Origin: Heterodera schachtii
Taxonomy: Eukaryota > Nematoda > Chromadorea > Rhabditida > Heteroderidae
DNA: 64,000 nt
Assembly: GCA_023374025.1 (NCBI GenBank)
Contig: SIJG01000098.1
Span: 491,425 to 555,424 of the forward strand
Direction: 5' to 3'
The translations under genes and the position numbers were made by a program. Below the pieces are notes generated by a model. The model had not been told where the DNA came from, searched no databases, and was given only the letters and a program-made list of their open reading frames with translations. Position 1 is the first letter of the stretch. Each line of letters opens with the position of its first letter. This document shows, in pieces, positions 1 to 11,990 of this stretch.

Positions 1-112
1 TTAAAAAAATTGCTTTTATGTAAAAATATAAGATATTTTAATGTTTTTAAGTATACAAAAATCTTGTTTAGACTTGGTTCGAGAAAAGTCTCGAGTTTTT
101 CTTATCCTATCT
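1..112 (+). repeat. S repeat, TCTCGAG-rich, partial
   Basis: AT-rich sequence ending in a C/G-containing stretch around 69-98 with GAGAAAAGTCTCGAG. Related stretches occur at 10082-10310, 31130-31360, 50640-50750 and 58320-58590, so this is one truncated member of a dispersed family. No open frame of interest is present. Confidence 0.6.
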
Positions 113-177
113 TTATTGTCAGTAAAATTAATTTTTTAAAAGGGATTATAAAAAAATGTGAAAGAATTTAAATTGAA

Positions 178-1490
178 AAACCGCAATGCATTTGAAATTG
201 ACGACTTTTTTGGCATTGGTTTTTCGGAATTGGAAGCGATTCCCTACGAGAATTAATAAATTAAACCAAAAGTTATATTTATTTATTGAAACTTTAATTT
301 TTTGATGCCAAAATCACATTACAACAAAAATACTGATCGGTCCATTCGTTTTAAGGCCCAACTCCGTTGGGTCTGCCAAAAATTGTCAAAAAAGGGTCTT
401 CAGCAAAAGGCCCTCCGCACAAAAGGGTGTACACTTTTTCAGTCGTAATTTTTCCGTTTAAGAGAAAAGGAAAAATTGGAATTTGCGATGTGATTAATCC
501 GAAGGGAGGAAAAGCGAGAAAAGCGAGAATTGTACTGATGCTTTTCCCCTCTCTCGAGCTTCTTTTCCGGTCTCTCCCTCTTAGCATTCACTGTAAAATT
601 AATTTGAATTACAATTTATTTACATTTATTTTAACTTTAATTTTTAATTTTTTCTTCTGCTTAGTTTGTTAAATCCTTGATTAAAAAAAGCTCAACAATT
701 TTCCCATTAATTAATTTGAAATGGACACCCTGGAGATTTATTTGAATAGTTTTATTTGTTAGCAATTTTCTTTACGACATCTGCTAAATTAATTTCAAAT
801 AATTTATTTGGGCGGTCATTTTGCATTCATTTTAATTGACTTTTGTGCTCTGTCCGTTAATTGTCCCTCTCCCATTGCTCCGTCGCCCCGCCAACTTTTT
901 CATTTTCATTTAAAAATTTCCTCCAAATTGTCCGAATAATTTTCCAATTGCAAAAAATTTATTATTTGTCATCATTTAATTTATTTCTCAAGTACTCGGA
1001 TTCATTATAAACAATAATATCCGCCAAAAAATCAACTAAAAAAAGTCATAAAAATCATTAAAAATGGAAAGAATTCATAAAAAAAGTTAGCCAAAAGTAA
1101 AAGAATCCTCAGCCTTAATTATCATTCATCAAAAACAACAAAAATTTCTATGAAAAAAGCTTTAAAAAATTAGATATTTTGAGTATTTATAAAAATAATT
1201 ATATAAATATTTAAATCAATTAAAGGCGCTCTATACGCACATTTTGCGGTAATTCACCATAGAAGATTCTAAAAAAACAAAAGAAATAAGCAAAATCAAA
1301 ATTTAATTAAATTTAAAAATACATTTTAATGTTAAAAGAAAATACAAAAATAAACTTTGGGATATACAGTATACAATAAATGTTGTCAATAAATACTGTA
1401 TAACTGATGATTAATTTGATTTTCAGATGATAATGTATCAATTAAAATTTTATTTCTCTATAAATTAATTTGTTCTCTGCAATGTAATAG
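178..1490 (+). repeat. R1 repeat, copy 1 (most complete)
   Basis: R1 begins at ACCGCAATGCATTTGAAATT and runs about 1.3 kb. It has a GC-richer core (about 350-590), a second richer patch (about 830-900, CTCCGTCGCCCCGCC), an island (about 1225-1265, with GCGCTCTATACGC and TTTTGCGG) and an AT-rich tail near TCAGATGATAATGTATC. The core is open in both strands (about 78 codons minus, about 100 plus). The plus frame begins at TTG rather than ATG. The six base differences I counted against the copy at 19567 change four codons and none is silent (G to D, A to T, R to E, I to M). That is not purifying selection on a protein, so I call it a non-coding repeat. I see no terminal inverted repeats or target duplication. 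Confidence 0.9.
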
Positions 1491-2337
1491 CGGTTAATAC
1501 AAGCCAATTTTACTCACTATGGACGAATATATAGATAAAGAATAAAGTAAATTTTGTTTTAAAATGAAATGAAAAAATTGGATAAAAGCAAGCTGAAAAC
1601 AACAAATATTATTCAGAAGCAAAAAAGTTATTAAAAAATGACTCATTTTATAAAAGTGAGAAAAATAAAATACCCAAAACATATGCTCAAATAATTGACA
1701 AAAATAATAAAGAAAACCCATCAAAAGTATTGTTTCTATAAAACAATAAATACTTAAAACAATGCCGAATTAACCTGAAAAATATGCTTTTAAATTATAT
1801 CAATAAAATAAATAAAATGGAAATCAAAAAATTATTTTTATTTTTTACACAAATCAGCCAATCAGCCTTTATATTTATAAGTAATTCAAATAAGCAAATA
1901 AAATGCGAAAACTATGGTATAAATTAATTTCGAATGTAAAGCACGACAGCAAAAAAAAAAAGAAGCAACTTAAGAAATCGATTCTTAATTCTTTTAATAT
2001 TATTTATTTATATTGAAAAAATAGACGAATAGTCTGAAAAACAAACAATGTAAGGTTAATTAATACATTTATTTGATTATATTACAAAATTAAAAAACGA
2101 TTTATAATAAATTAATTAGCAATAACTTAATTATAATATTTTATATAAGCTGATCAACTGCTAAACACATCTATAAATTGAGATGAGGAGCACAAAAACA
2201 AGACCATCGGGACCAAAAAATAAGATTTTGGGGTCGAAAACCAGAACATTTTGCGAAATTGCTTCAAACCAGTACTTTTAAAATTATTTGAAAAAACGCA
2301 AATTTTTGCAATTAAAAGCTAATAAGCGACAATTTTT
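1491..2337. other. A-rich intergenic DNA
   Basis: No gene seen. The stretch is A-rich on the plus strand. A modest GC-richer patch at about 2175-2330 (GATGAGGAGCAC, then GGGACC and TTTTGGGGTCG) abuts the left breakpoint of the segmental duplication. Open frames here are chance runs in AT-rich sequence. Confidence 0.6.
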
Positions 2338-2448
2338 TTTCGGGATCCCGACACCGGGACCCGTCCCGAGCGATTTTCAAAAATGTTCGGGATTGATCGG
2401 GATCGGGATTCAGTCGGGATCCCTCCGACCCCAGTTGTCCGGTCTCTA
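2338..2448 (+). mobile_element. 5'-truncated hAT-like MITE (GGGATC family)
   Basis: Right two-thirds of the element seen whole at 23686-23853. It ends in GTCCGGTCTCTA followed by GTTCATAG, the target duplication of the full copy. The left 56 bp or so are missing, so the left edge of the large duplication falls inside this transposon. Confidence 0.8.
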
Positions 2449-2454
2449 GTTCAT

Positions 2455-2636
2455 AGTTGTCAGAATGATTCGAAATTTTGCAGGAAAATACTTTAAAATA
2501 GGGACTATAAGTTTTAAAAACAAGCGGATTTTTATAAAAAAGTTTTAATGTATTATGTAAATCTTATGAAATTTAGTAGGCTGATAGTCCTTATATTAAA
2601 GTATTTGTCTGCAAAACTTCAAATCATTCTGACAAG
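2455..2636. repeat. Foldback element, about 180 bp, copy 1
   Basis: Imperfect inverted repeat of about 50 bp per arm. The left arm reads GTTGTCAGAATGATTCGAAA and the right arm reads back as TTGTCAGAATGATTTGAAGT. Both arms continue through TTTTGCAG and AATACTTTAA. The spacer carries AAAACAAGCGGATTTTTATA. Related copies are at 23862-24040 and 50835-50995, and part of one is at 43115-43175. No coding potential. Confidence 0.8.
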
Positions 2637-3100
2637 TACGTCCGGGTTTTCAAATTCTTCCCGAATATTCGCAAGTGTCGTCGACTTCCGCGGTTTTGGT
2701 ACTTAAGAAAGAAATTCCAAGAATCATATTCAGAAAATAATTTGAATAAAATGAAACAAATTCATCTTTAAATAATTTTCATATGATGATTATAATAAAA
2801 TAAAGTTAGGAAAATAATTCCTATAAAATAATAACAATAGTAAATATTAATATTTATAAAACGATAAATCTATTAATTAGAGGGATCATCTTCATATTTT
2901 TCTTTAACATTTATCGAAATAATTTTTAAAATATAAGAGCAATAAATAAATAATGAAAACATCAAAAATACTAAATTAACACATCATAAAGAATGTTAAA
3001 AAGAATGAAAGAAAATAAAATCTCGGTCTTGAGTTTAGAGGCCAAGTCTTTGTGAAAATTTCTTGACAATATTGTCATGATTAAAGTTTTCTTAAAAATT

Positions 3101-4250
3101 TGTAAATTTAAAATATTATTAGCTTTTTTTCCTAAAATGAATAAATTTTATGTTTACTTTTATCATCTGATATAAATTCGGCCGTATTTAGCATTTTTAA
3201 GAAAAACAAAATTATAAAAATGAACAGCATTTAAAATATGAATATTTTATAAAAATAGGAATACATTTTTATATTATAACATCAATAATTGATAAATAAA
3301 TTAACAAAGAAAAGAAACATAAATTTTATGAGCTTTTTTGGCTTCAAACTACAAAATAAATTAAGAAAATTTTCAAACTCAACAAAGGAATTTAAATGTT
3401 TCTTATAAGTGCTTCGAGAAATACAAGCAAGAAAAAATATGATCAAGAGGTTAAAAAAACAAAAAAAATCCAAAAACATAAAATGAAATAATAATTAATT
3501 AATTTTAAGAATACACCTAAATTAAAGAAAGTATTTTTTTTAAATTTAATTTACTATTACTCTTACATACTATTTGAATGTATTTAAATGTATTGCAAAA
3601 TAAGGCAGAGGGCGTGATTTAGCAAATATTCATCCAATCAAAATTATTATATATACAAAAAGAGATTATCATTTAAAAAATCAAATTAACTGAGAACAAA
3701 TAAACATTCATTTATAAATTGATGAAAAATAAATTAATTTGAATATTCATTGATAAATTATAAATTTTCAAAATAATTTGCAAATAAAAAATATTAGAAT
3801 CGACCACTGAAAGATCTCAAAGTTTCTTGGGGACAAGAGTTTAATATAAATGAAAATAGTAAAATTAAAATAATAAAAAATGAACAATATTTAAAATATG
3901 AATATTTTAATAAAGTGAGAATAATTCTTATAAGAACAATAAAGAAATGAAAAAGTTATAAAGTGTTATTTTAAAAATCATCCAAGCAAAAAAAAAATCC
4001 AAATTGAAAATAAAATTGATATCATAAATATACTTTAAATATTTTTACTATGATATTTGAAAAATAATTAAATGCGAATTTTAAGTTTTTATTTAAAATG
4101 ATTGAACACAATTAAAGTGAGCAAAGCAATGATGCTTATCAGACGAGCTGAGGGTGTCATGGAAATTAATTGTGCTGGGTCGTTTCTTAAAAACCGCCAA
4201 GGGGTAGGGAAATAAAAAATATAAGACATATAAATTAGTATCTTGGCCCA
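3101..4250. other. AT-rich segment present only in duplication copy 1
   Basis: Absent from copy 2, where the flanks join directly at about 24880. No gene is recognised. It holds an island with the AAGAGTTTAATATAAAT box (3834-3852) and a GC-richer patch at 4130-4220. There a short frame starting ATGATG (4131) is open for about 29 codons, but another frame is open too, so coding is unproven. Confidence 0.6.
3800..3852 (-). other. GC-rich island with conserved GAGTTTAA box
   Basis: A short richer island (GACCACTGAAAGATCTC to TTGGGG) is followed by ACAAGAGTTTAATATAAAT, the same flank seen at 14706 and 42660. The stem potential is weak (GAAA/TTTC). It is listed as a member of the island family because of the flank; function unknown. 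Confidence 0.3.
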
Positions 4251-4253
4251 ATT

Positions 4254-4498
4254 TCAACCAAATTAATAATTGTTGGTATCATTCAATAGCTTTAAGTATT
4301 GTCTTCATAATATTAAAATTTTTATACAAAATAATAAAAAAGTTATGGTCACAAAATTTCAAAAAACCTTGAGTCAGAATTTTTTGTCCATAACTTTTTT
4401 GAAACATAATGAAATTTTCTGAAAGAATTTTTTCTCGAAAAAAAATTGAGTCACTGTAGGATAAATGTTTTGCCCGTATACTTTTGCACCTGACTGTA
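4254..4498 (-). mobile_element. Tc1/mariner-type terminal fragment, copy 1
   Basis: Read from 4498 on the minus strand the segment begins TACAGTCAGGTGCAAAAGTA, the style of terminus typical of Tc1/mariner elements, at a TA. Inside, a perfect 13-bp inverted repeat pairs AAAAAAGTTATGG (4336-4348) with CCATAACTTTTTT (4388-4400). No transposase is visible and the other end is missing. It is duplicated at 24884-25124. Superfamily assignment rests on the terminus only. Confidence 0.45.
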
Positions 4499-4669
4499 AT
4501 AAGAACATTACAAAGAATGGAACAAAATAAAAAATAATTAATTTGAAAAATAAAAGGAAAAATTAGATTTGTCTAAATAAATTTTGCAAATAATGTTAAG
4601 AGTTTTATATAAATCATCCAATCTAATCCATATTTACATGAATTAAAAAGTACATATAATTAACAAAAA

Positions 4670-5100
4670 GAAAACTAATAAAATGGCGGAAGAGGCGGAG
4701 AAAATGGATTCGTAAACGAGTGTCAAGATTGTAATAATTTCATAAAATATATAAATATAATAAAGAAAGAAATTTATTTTAAATTTGTTCATTTCTTTTT
4801 CTGAAGCAAATTAAATACAATCAATAATAAAATAATGAACTTTATATGATATAATTTGTATATAAAAATAAAGGCTGGGAAAATAAAATTCAAAGAATTA
4901 ACTTCTTTTAAAAATTACGATTCATCAAAATTTTTGTAAATTAATAAAAAAAAATGTATTAACAAATTGAGAGAGAAAATAATTTATATTTTTGAGTAGG
5001 GTTAGTCACGGTCATAATGGCAATATTATGCAAAAACTGTTAACAAATAGAGTTAAAATTTCCAAAATTTCCCGACATACATTCACTAAAATTTTTTTCC
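4670..5100 (+). repeat. Diverged repeat shared with 57350-57960
   Basis: Starts near AACTAATAAAATGGCGG and shares order and sequence with 57350 onward. At 5003-5060 it has a shortened form of the TAGGGTTAGTCA element that is longer at 57716-58120. No gene. It is duplicated again at 25300-25725. Confidence 0.6.
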
Positions 5101-5543
5101 TCAAAATCACAAAATAAGATCAGTTTTCTAAACATTTGTGTAAAGTGAAAAAGCATAAAATAATATTATTTTTATATCAAAATAAGACTCAAAATTAATA
5201 TCATACGAATCTGTTCGCATTTAGACTAGAGCAAACATACTTTTCAGTGCTAAAATTTTAAATATTGTAACACTAAAATTAATATTTTATAAAAAATTAT
5301 TAATTTGAAATTCCCTTCCCAATAAAGTAAATAAATAATACCCCATAAAAGAAAATTATTCATCCAAATAATTCAAAATTAATAATATATGTTTTCTTAT
5401 TTTTAATATAGTTGATTCGAATGTGAAAGTGACAAATGAAAATTTAATTAAATTTCTTAATAAGTAAAACAGTTACCTAGCAAGAAATAATGTGTAAAGC
5501 AAAACAACAAAATATTTATTTATTTTTTAAGAAAAAATGACGT

Positions 5544-5576
5544 GACGCCATGAAAATAGAGAAAATTTCTATCGTC
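5544..5576. other. Hairpin island
   Basis: Nested stems GACG (5544-5547) with CGTC (5573-5576) and ATAGA (5556-5560) with TCTAT (5568-5572), in a GC-richer patch within AT-rich DNA. The same sequence recurs in duplication copy 2 (about 26170-26215). Short stems like these can arise by chance. Confidence 0.3.
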
Positions 5577-5939
5577 CGTACGAGAAAAATATGCTTAATC
5601 AATAATTGCAATTAATTTTTTTTTAAATAAAATATAATTAATAAACGAAAGAAATTATGTTGATCAAATAAAAGAAAACGTAAATTTACTATATTAATCA
5701 TTTTAATCTATAAAAATATTGAATTTATACTAAACTATTTAATAGACAATTATTTAATGGAAAAAAGTTTAAAAAAATTTCAAATCATTAATATTTTTGT
5801 TATTAATTAAATGGTAATATCAAAGAAAGGCACAAAAAATCATATAATAAAACTGTAAAGTTTAAAAATTAATTATATAGACAAACTCAAAATGAACATT
5901 TTCAATAAATTACAAATTTATAAAGCCGCTAGCGTTCAA

Positions 5940-5959
5940 GCTCTAATGGATCATAGAGC
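5940..5959. other. Hairpin island, 6-bp perfect stem
   Basis: GCTCTA (5940-5945) pairs with TAGAGC (5954-5959) across an 8-base loop, directly after the palindrome CGCTAGCG. It is identical at 27203-27222 in copy 2, which is too similar to test conservation. Candidate structured RNA or cruciform only. Confidence 0.3.
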
Positions 5960-6105
5960 GAAAACCTCGATAGAATTTAATAAAAACGAAATAAAATAAA
6001 TATTTTTTTAAATTTTCGATTAAATATAATTTTAAGACATAATAAATAAATTCTTATAAATAATTCACAATTCGAAATATAAAATAAAGAATTGATTTAG
6101 TAAAA

Positions 6106-6592
6106 TGTATAATTCTAGTGCTTAAAATAAATTTAAGAAAATTCTTAATATTAAAACAAAATGAACAAGATATAAAATATCAATACTGAATCATGAATAG
6201 AATAATTTCTTACTTTTTATATAATTTATAAAATATAATTGTGTTAATTAATTTTCTTTTAAAATTGTAAAAAAGATTTAAAAAATAATTATTCCTTAAT
6301 TTCAGTATAATTTATTAAAAATAATATTTTTTAACAGATTGTTTTTTGAAGTAAAATAAAATGAAAAGTTTCCCAAATTAATCTCAGTACATATTAAATA
6401 AACGAAAAAATGTTTAATATAAATTATGCATAATTACTTTATTTATATTTTCCATTGAATAAGAAAATTATGAATAAATAAAAATTAACAGATCGCACAG
6501 AATAAGTAAATTCATTTAACGGGAAAGATAAGAGAATATTTCCATGTTAGAGAAGAGAAAAAATTAGTTTTTATAATAAACATTTGCCAACT
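6106..6592. other. AT-rich segment only in duplication copy 1
   Basis: About 485 bp absent from copy 2, where GTAAAAAGTTTTAATTGC bridges the flanks. No terminal repeats, target duplication or coding signal seen; more likely a deletion in copy 2 than a transposon. Confidence 0.55.
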
Positions 6593-7988
6593 TTTAAATG
6601 CTTTTTAAAAAATTTTCACCCAAAATTAACAAAAAAAAATGTAGTGTTGCTTTTAAAACTCAATTAATTCTTTTAATTATATTCCATACAAAAATACTTA
6701 AAATTAACCAAATTAATTTGAAATAAATGTGTTAAAAAAAGAAGAAAAAATTTTAAAATAATATAATAAGAAAAGAATATATTTACAGAAAAATGAAAAA
6801 AAATATAATTTATTTATTAAACAGAAGACTTTTATTTATTAATCTAATTATTTTGTAAAATAAAGGCATAGAGGTGAGACTAGTGAGAGGAAAACCAAAC
6901 AAGAGAACAAAGATATTTAATTAAATAAATAAAAAAACTCTTAATTTTAACTAATTTTAAAAATAATTTATTTTAATAATAAATAAGCATTTAAAAATAA
7001 AAAATTTTTTATTGGAAAATTATCTCAAAAATACAAAACTTAAAAAATGTAATAAAAGGAGTAAATATAAATATTATTTTATTTATTTTTTGTTATTTCA
7101 TTATAAATAAAAACGAAGATTTTGGTTAAAATTTTTATGCTACAATTTTATCTTTACTTTTCCAGAAAAAAAAATTTATTATTTAAAAATAAAAATTTAA
7201 TAATTTATAAAAAAAATTTAATTAAAATTGTTAAAGAAATTAAAAATATTTATCAAATCAGATAACTTATTAATTGAAAATATACAACAAAAAATATAAT
7301 TTGATTATAATTTCATAAAACAAATAAATGTTACAATCATTATATAATCCAACCACCCAACCACCACCATCTTACAAGCCGAGCTTTATAAAACAAACAA
7401 TTATAATTAAAATAAATTTAATATTAAAAAAAAGTATAATTAAAATAAGTTTAATTATTTAAACAACTCATAATTAAATTAATAATGATATAAATACCTA
7501 AATATGAATATCAATGCTAAATTTAATTATTTTATTTGCGCAAAATTAAGTGATCTGAATTTTTACTGTCCAGAAATATTCTGATAACTTTTATGAATAA
7601 ATTCGTAATAATTATAATTTTAAATAAGACAAAATTTAAAAAATTAATTATTTACAAAAAAGCTATAAATAATAATTACAGAAGAAGACATATAATAAAT
7701 ATTATGGTAATGTCATTTAAATCATAAATAATTATCAACATTAAACTAAGAAACTATCGAAACAATACAACAATACAAACGGTCTAAATTAACTCCAAAT
7801 TTGGCCAAGATAATAAAAATCTAAATTTTAATTAATACAAAAAATTTTTTCCTTCAAAAATGCCACCGGGTGTCGCGGAATACTTTTGTGTCCAAATAAA
7901 TAAGGGATACTGTTAATGTACTGAAACTGGCAACAAGAGAATTAATATGTTCAAATAAAACTAATATACCTATTCTATTTATTATTAG

Positions 7989-8552
7989 TAGAGATGGGAT
8001 TTTTAGATGCTAAAAATGCCAAAATAAGTACTAAAATAGGTGCTAAAAACCCCCCCAAAATGTCAAAATAGGTGCGAAAATAGGTGTTAAAAATTGAAAA
8101 AACCCAATGTTTTTATACATAAAAATTCCAAAAGTGACTAATTTTTTTATCAATTTCGCCCGCACAAATGCAAGTGGTCAAGAAAATAAATAAATAAATT
8201 TTGCAGACGAATTATTGAGAAATTTTTTTTATTTCTTAGGGGAATATTTCCTGAAATTTTGGTCAATTTTTAGGAGTATATTTTTAAAATTTTTTGGGAT
8301 CGATTCTTAGGGGTGTAATTTACGTTTTTATTGCATTTTGCTATGAAATTTCTGGAAAAAGGCCAAAACAGGTGCTAAAACTCGAAAAAGTCAAAATAGG
8401 TGCTATTGACCGAAAATCCAGTTTTAGGTAATTTTAGGTGCTAAAAAGTCGCTCTAAATCGAAAATTGTTCAGAGAAAATGCTATTTTTGGGCTTCTCTC
8501 ATCATAGCTAAGCCGCAAAAAAATAGATAAAAACCTAAAAATCCCATCTCTA
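7989..8552. mobile_element. hAT-like non-autonomous element (TAGAGATGGG), copy 1
   Basis: 564 bp with terminal inverted repeats TAGAGATGGGATTTTTAG / CTAAAAATCCCATCTCTA. It is flanked by the 8-bp near-duplication ATTATTAG (7981-7988) and ATTATTGG (8553-8560). A diverged paralogous locus at about 13140-13200 reads straight through as TTTATTATTGAACTTAAA, giving an empty site. The interior repeats AGGTGCTAAAA-type motifs and holds TTCTTAGGGGTGTA, a phrase also found in the element at 26237. No transposase is encoded. The 8-bp TSD and termini fit the hAT superfamily. Confidence 0.88.
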
Positions 8553-9341
8553 ATTATTGGACTTAAAATGTAAAAACATTCAAATACAGTCTAATAAAAA
8601 TTTATTCAAACATTGTAAAACAAAAAACGCTCTTTAAAACCAAGTAATAGATTCAATTTAATTTTTGATTGAAAATTGCTATAAATAATAATTTTAATAA
8701 ATAATTAGACTATAACAGCGTAATTGATTAAAACAAATCGATTTTAATGAATAATAAACAAAAATTACATCATATTATCGTCACAGAAATTGTCAATAAC
8801 GCGTGAGACAGATCAAGAATTAAAAAAGAAAATTAAAATAAATTATAGCTTCATTAAAAATATTCATTAAAAATAAAATTAACTTTTTATTGAAATGAAG
8901 CGAGATTAGTAAATAAATTTTTATGAAAAACAAATTTTTTATAATTAATTAATTAATCAATTAATTCAAAAAATATATAAAACAATATAAGCTTAATATT
9001 TTTAATATAATTATAATTATAATGCTGGCGAAGTAAAAAATCTTACAAAGTCAAAAACGATTTTTATTTAAAATTATAATATTAATTAATAATTTAAAAT
9101 TAGTCGGTGGAAAGAAAATATGCATATTTAAATGTAATTTTGATTAAAAATTGTAATTATTAAATGATAATTGATTGATGATGAGAAAAGGTTTATTTAT
9201 CTAAAAATTTAACTAATAAAATAAAATGATAATATAATAAAGTTGGAAAAAATATTAATAAAAAGAAAATAACTCATCACCGTTTCAATCACTAATTTTC
9301 ACGAAAAGCAAAAATTAATGCTTATTTATTATTTTTGCTTC

Positions 9342-10081
9342 TGCTATAGTCCGTTAAATCCTTGATTAAAAAAAAGCTCAACAATTTTCCCATTAATTAA
9401 TTTTAAATGGACACCCTGGAGATTTATTTGAATAGTTTTATTTGTTAGCAATTTTCTTTAAACATATGCAAATTAAATTTCAAAAAATTATATTTGGGCG
9501 GTCATTTTGAATTTATTTTAATTGACTTTTGTGCTCTGTCCGTTAATTGTCCCTCTCCCATTGCTCCGTCGCTCCGCCAACTTTTTAAATTTCCTCCCAA
9601 ACTGTGCGAATAATTTTCAATTGCAAAAATTGTTATTTAGCATGATTAATTTATTTCTCATGTACTCGGATTCATTATAAACAAAATAATATCCGCCAAA
9701 AAATCAAACTAAAAAAGTCATAAAAATCATTAAAAATGGAAAGAAGTCATTAAAAAGTTAGCCAAAAGTAAAAGAATTCCCAGCCTTAATTATCATTCAT
9801 AAAAAACAACAAAAATTCTATGAAAAAAGCTTTAAAAGAAAATTATGATATTTAATTTATAAAAATAATTATATAAATATTTAAATCAATTAAAGGCGCT
9901 CTATACGCTCATTTTGCGGTAATTCGCCATAGAAGATCCTAAAAAAACAATGAAATTTTATTAAATTTAAGAATAAATTTTAATGTTAAAAGAAAAAACA
10001 AAAATGAACTTTGGAATATACAGTATAAAATTAAGTGTTGTCAATAAATACTGAATAACTAACGATTAATTTTAACTGTTC
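9342..10081 (+). repeat. R1 repeat, 5'-truncated copy
   Basis: Starts at CTTCTGCTATAGTCCGTTAA, matching R1 from about 654 on and lacking its GC-rich core. It includes the CTCCGTCGCTCCGCC patch and the island GGCGCTCTATACGCTC near 9895. Duplicated at 30383-31120. Non-coding. Confidence 0.9.
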
Positions 10082-10310
10082 AATGCTTGTATGGGTTCGC
10101 ATTTTTAATTGTTCGTGGAAGAACACTAATTTACAATCCTTTTAAAGTTGCTAAGATAATCTTTAAAAAATTGCTTTTTTAAATAAATAAAAATTTTTCA
10201 TCTGTTTTTTTTGTGTATAAAAAAATTATGAAAAAGTCTCGTTTAGTCTCGGCCCGAGAAAAGTCTCGAGTTTTTTCGGGTTTCGGTTTCGTTCTTGAGT
10301 CTCTAGGTGG
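10082..10310 (+). repeat. S repeat copy with TCTCGAG palindromes
   Basis: Carries ATTGTTCGTGGAAGAACAC and then, at 10232-10310, CTCGGCCCGAGAAAAGTCTCG and further TCTC/TTCG runs. It matches 58320-58590 in order. Copy 2 is at 31130-31360. No coding capacity. Confidence 0.7.
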
Positions 10311-10362
10311 ATTTTGGAAAATTTACCCTAATTAATTATGTCATATTTTCAATTTTAGTTCC

Positions 10363-11143
10363 ATGTTTCTAGGTTTTAGGTCCATATTTCGGGATTTTAA
10401 ATCCATGTTTTGGTGCCCTAAAAATAAAACTTTTTTTTTTTGTACTTCGAAATTTTGACATTCCTTTTTTTTATTTATTCATTTTTGAAGGGTTATAATT
10501 TGTATGGATTTACATTTTTTGCATATATGCTATAAAAAAGCTCAAAAATAGCATTTCTACGACAAATTTTTTTTTGTTTTGGTGAAGCTTTTTAGTGCAT
10601 ATATAAATCCATATTTTTTGGGATTTTCAGGAATAATCCGTATTTCACCATTTTTGCGTTTTTAATCGGTATAGGGCTTCTATCTCAAATTTCAAATTGT
10701 TTCATTGACTACAAATAAATGTTTTTTAAATATCCGCAGCTTTTTATAAAACTTGAAAATTTCACGAAAAATTTTTACGACAAATTTTAAGTTTTTAAAA
10801 TGTTTAAATTTATGTTAAAAAGTATGAAACCATTTGAAATTTTGCAGACAATTTTTATTAAGCGCTGAAAATTCTGAATATTTTAATGCAAGAATGCAAA
10901 AATTAAATTATTTAATTAGCAGTTAATTTATATTTTAAAACAAATTTTAAATTTTAATCAAATCAAACAATCTATATCTTTAAAATGAAATATTAAAAAA
11001 AAAAATTTTAAATAGCATAAAAATAAAAACGAAAGTAACTTAAAAAAGGATGCCTAATATAATTAACCCTTAATTAATTCTTTAAATACAATGACAAAAA
11101 TATAAAAAACCAAATATTGTATATCTATTTTTTTAAATAAAAA
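10363..11143. other. T-rich intergenic DNA outside the duplication
   Basis: Unique in the window as far as I can see. It is T-rich to about 10800 (phrases such as GGTCCATATTTCGGGATTTT and TAATCCGTATTTCACC) and then A-rich. At 10825-10860 there is a short match to the TTTGAAATTTTGCAGAC arm of the foldback family. No gene seen. Confidence 0.55.
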
Positions 11144-11254
11144 GAAAAATTAGATAAAAAGAAAAACATTAAAATATATCGAAAAATTAGATAAAAAGAA
11201 AAACATTAAAATATATCGAAAAATTAGATAAAAAGAAAAACATTAAAATATATC
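11144..11254 (+). repeat. 37-bp tandem repeat, three units
   Basis: Three adjacent identical 37-bp units (11144-11180, 11181-11217, 11218-11254), each starting GAAAAATTAGATAAAAAG and ending AAATATATC. Small minisatellite in AT-rich DNA. Confidence 0.95.
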
Positions 11255-11990
11255 AACAGAATTTAAAATATGCTTACCAAAAACAACGAAAGACAAACAA
11301 TTTTTTTTTTTTACATATAATTAGTTAACAAAAAAGGATAGTGGAATTAAAATTGACTATAGCATCAAACCTTTATGTTCAAAGAAAGATATTTTAAATA
11401 CATTTTTAAATGAAAAATATGAAATTGCAATTAATGAATATTTGACAAAATATAAAATAGAACAAATGAACGAATTACCTAAATAAAAATATATTGAAAA
11501 AGAAAAAAAAATATATAAATGAAAATAAAAAGTCATCGTTGGAATGATGTTTTTCGTCAATGGAATTATGGTCAAGGTAATGCTGAGGTAAATATATTAA
11601 TTGATTATTAATTCCTATTTTTAACTTCCTTGAAGGCCGCTTCATGACGTATTATTTTCCTCCATTCCGAAGTGTTTATTTTATCATTATTTTTATTAAT
11701 TATATATCATAAGCTTTTTTCAAAATTTTTTTTAATTTAATCATTGTAATTATAAATTTTTTTATATACAAAGATTAATAAATGTTTATTCAAATTGTAC
11801 TGTAACAATATTATAAATTAATTCATTCCATTGACATAAATAGTTTTTCGTTGTTTTGCTTTTTGCAATTTTTCCAAGGAAAATTTTTTATTTTTCATTT
11901 CTTTGGGTTTATTTTGCCGATTTCATTGCATTTTTAATGAAACGAAAATCCCAATAAAATTTTCAGAAGCGAAACAAAATACGTAAATTT
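11255..11990. other. AT-rich DNA with one compact hairpin
   Basis: No gene. A frame of 72 codons on the minus strand (11357-11575) is F/I/Y-rich low-complexity sequence and is rejected. At 11631-11644 TGAAG/CTTCA with loop GCCG forms a small hairpin in a GC-richer island (CTTGAAGGCCGCTTCATGACG). Confidence 0.5.

Larger units (their letters stand above)
2338..10362 (+). repeat. Segmental duplication, copy 1
   Basis: Colinear and direct with 23742-31411. Matching blocks (copy 1 / copy 2): 2338-2710 / 23742-24113; about 2723-3100 / 24508-24880; 4250-5602 / 24880-26236; 5603-6105 / 26868-27368; 6593-7061 / 27372-27845; 7062-10362 / 28110-31411. Copy 1 alone carries 3101-4250 and about 6106-6592. 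Copy 2 alone carries 24112-24500, the transposon 26237-26859 and 27846-28109. The last block differs only at scattered positions, which suggests a recent duplication or two haplotypes placed in one contig. Confidence 0.95.

Noticed and set aside
367..672. Apparent conserved 80-100-residue protein repeated at 367, 19567, 38221 (minus) and 52442
   Set aside because: No ATG start, both strands open, all differences counted between the two best copies are replacements, and other copies have frame-preserving or breaking deletions. Treated as the GC-rich core of repeat R1.
4131..4222. Short ATG frame (MMLIRRAEGVMEIN...) in a GC-richer patch
   Set aside because: Another frame is open over the same bases and the length is within chance for the composition; no splice signals.
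11357..11575. 72-codon minus frame with membrane-like composition
   Set aside because: F, I, Y, L-rich low-complexity translation of AT-rich sequence without splice or start context.
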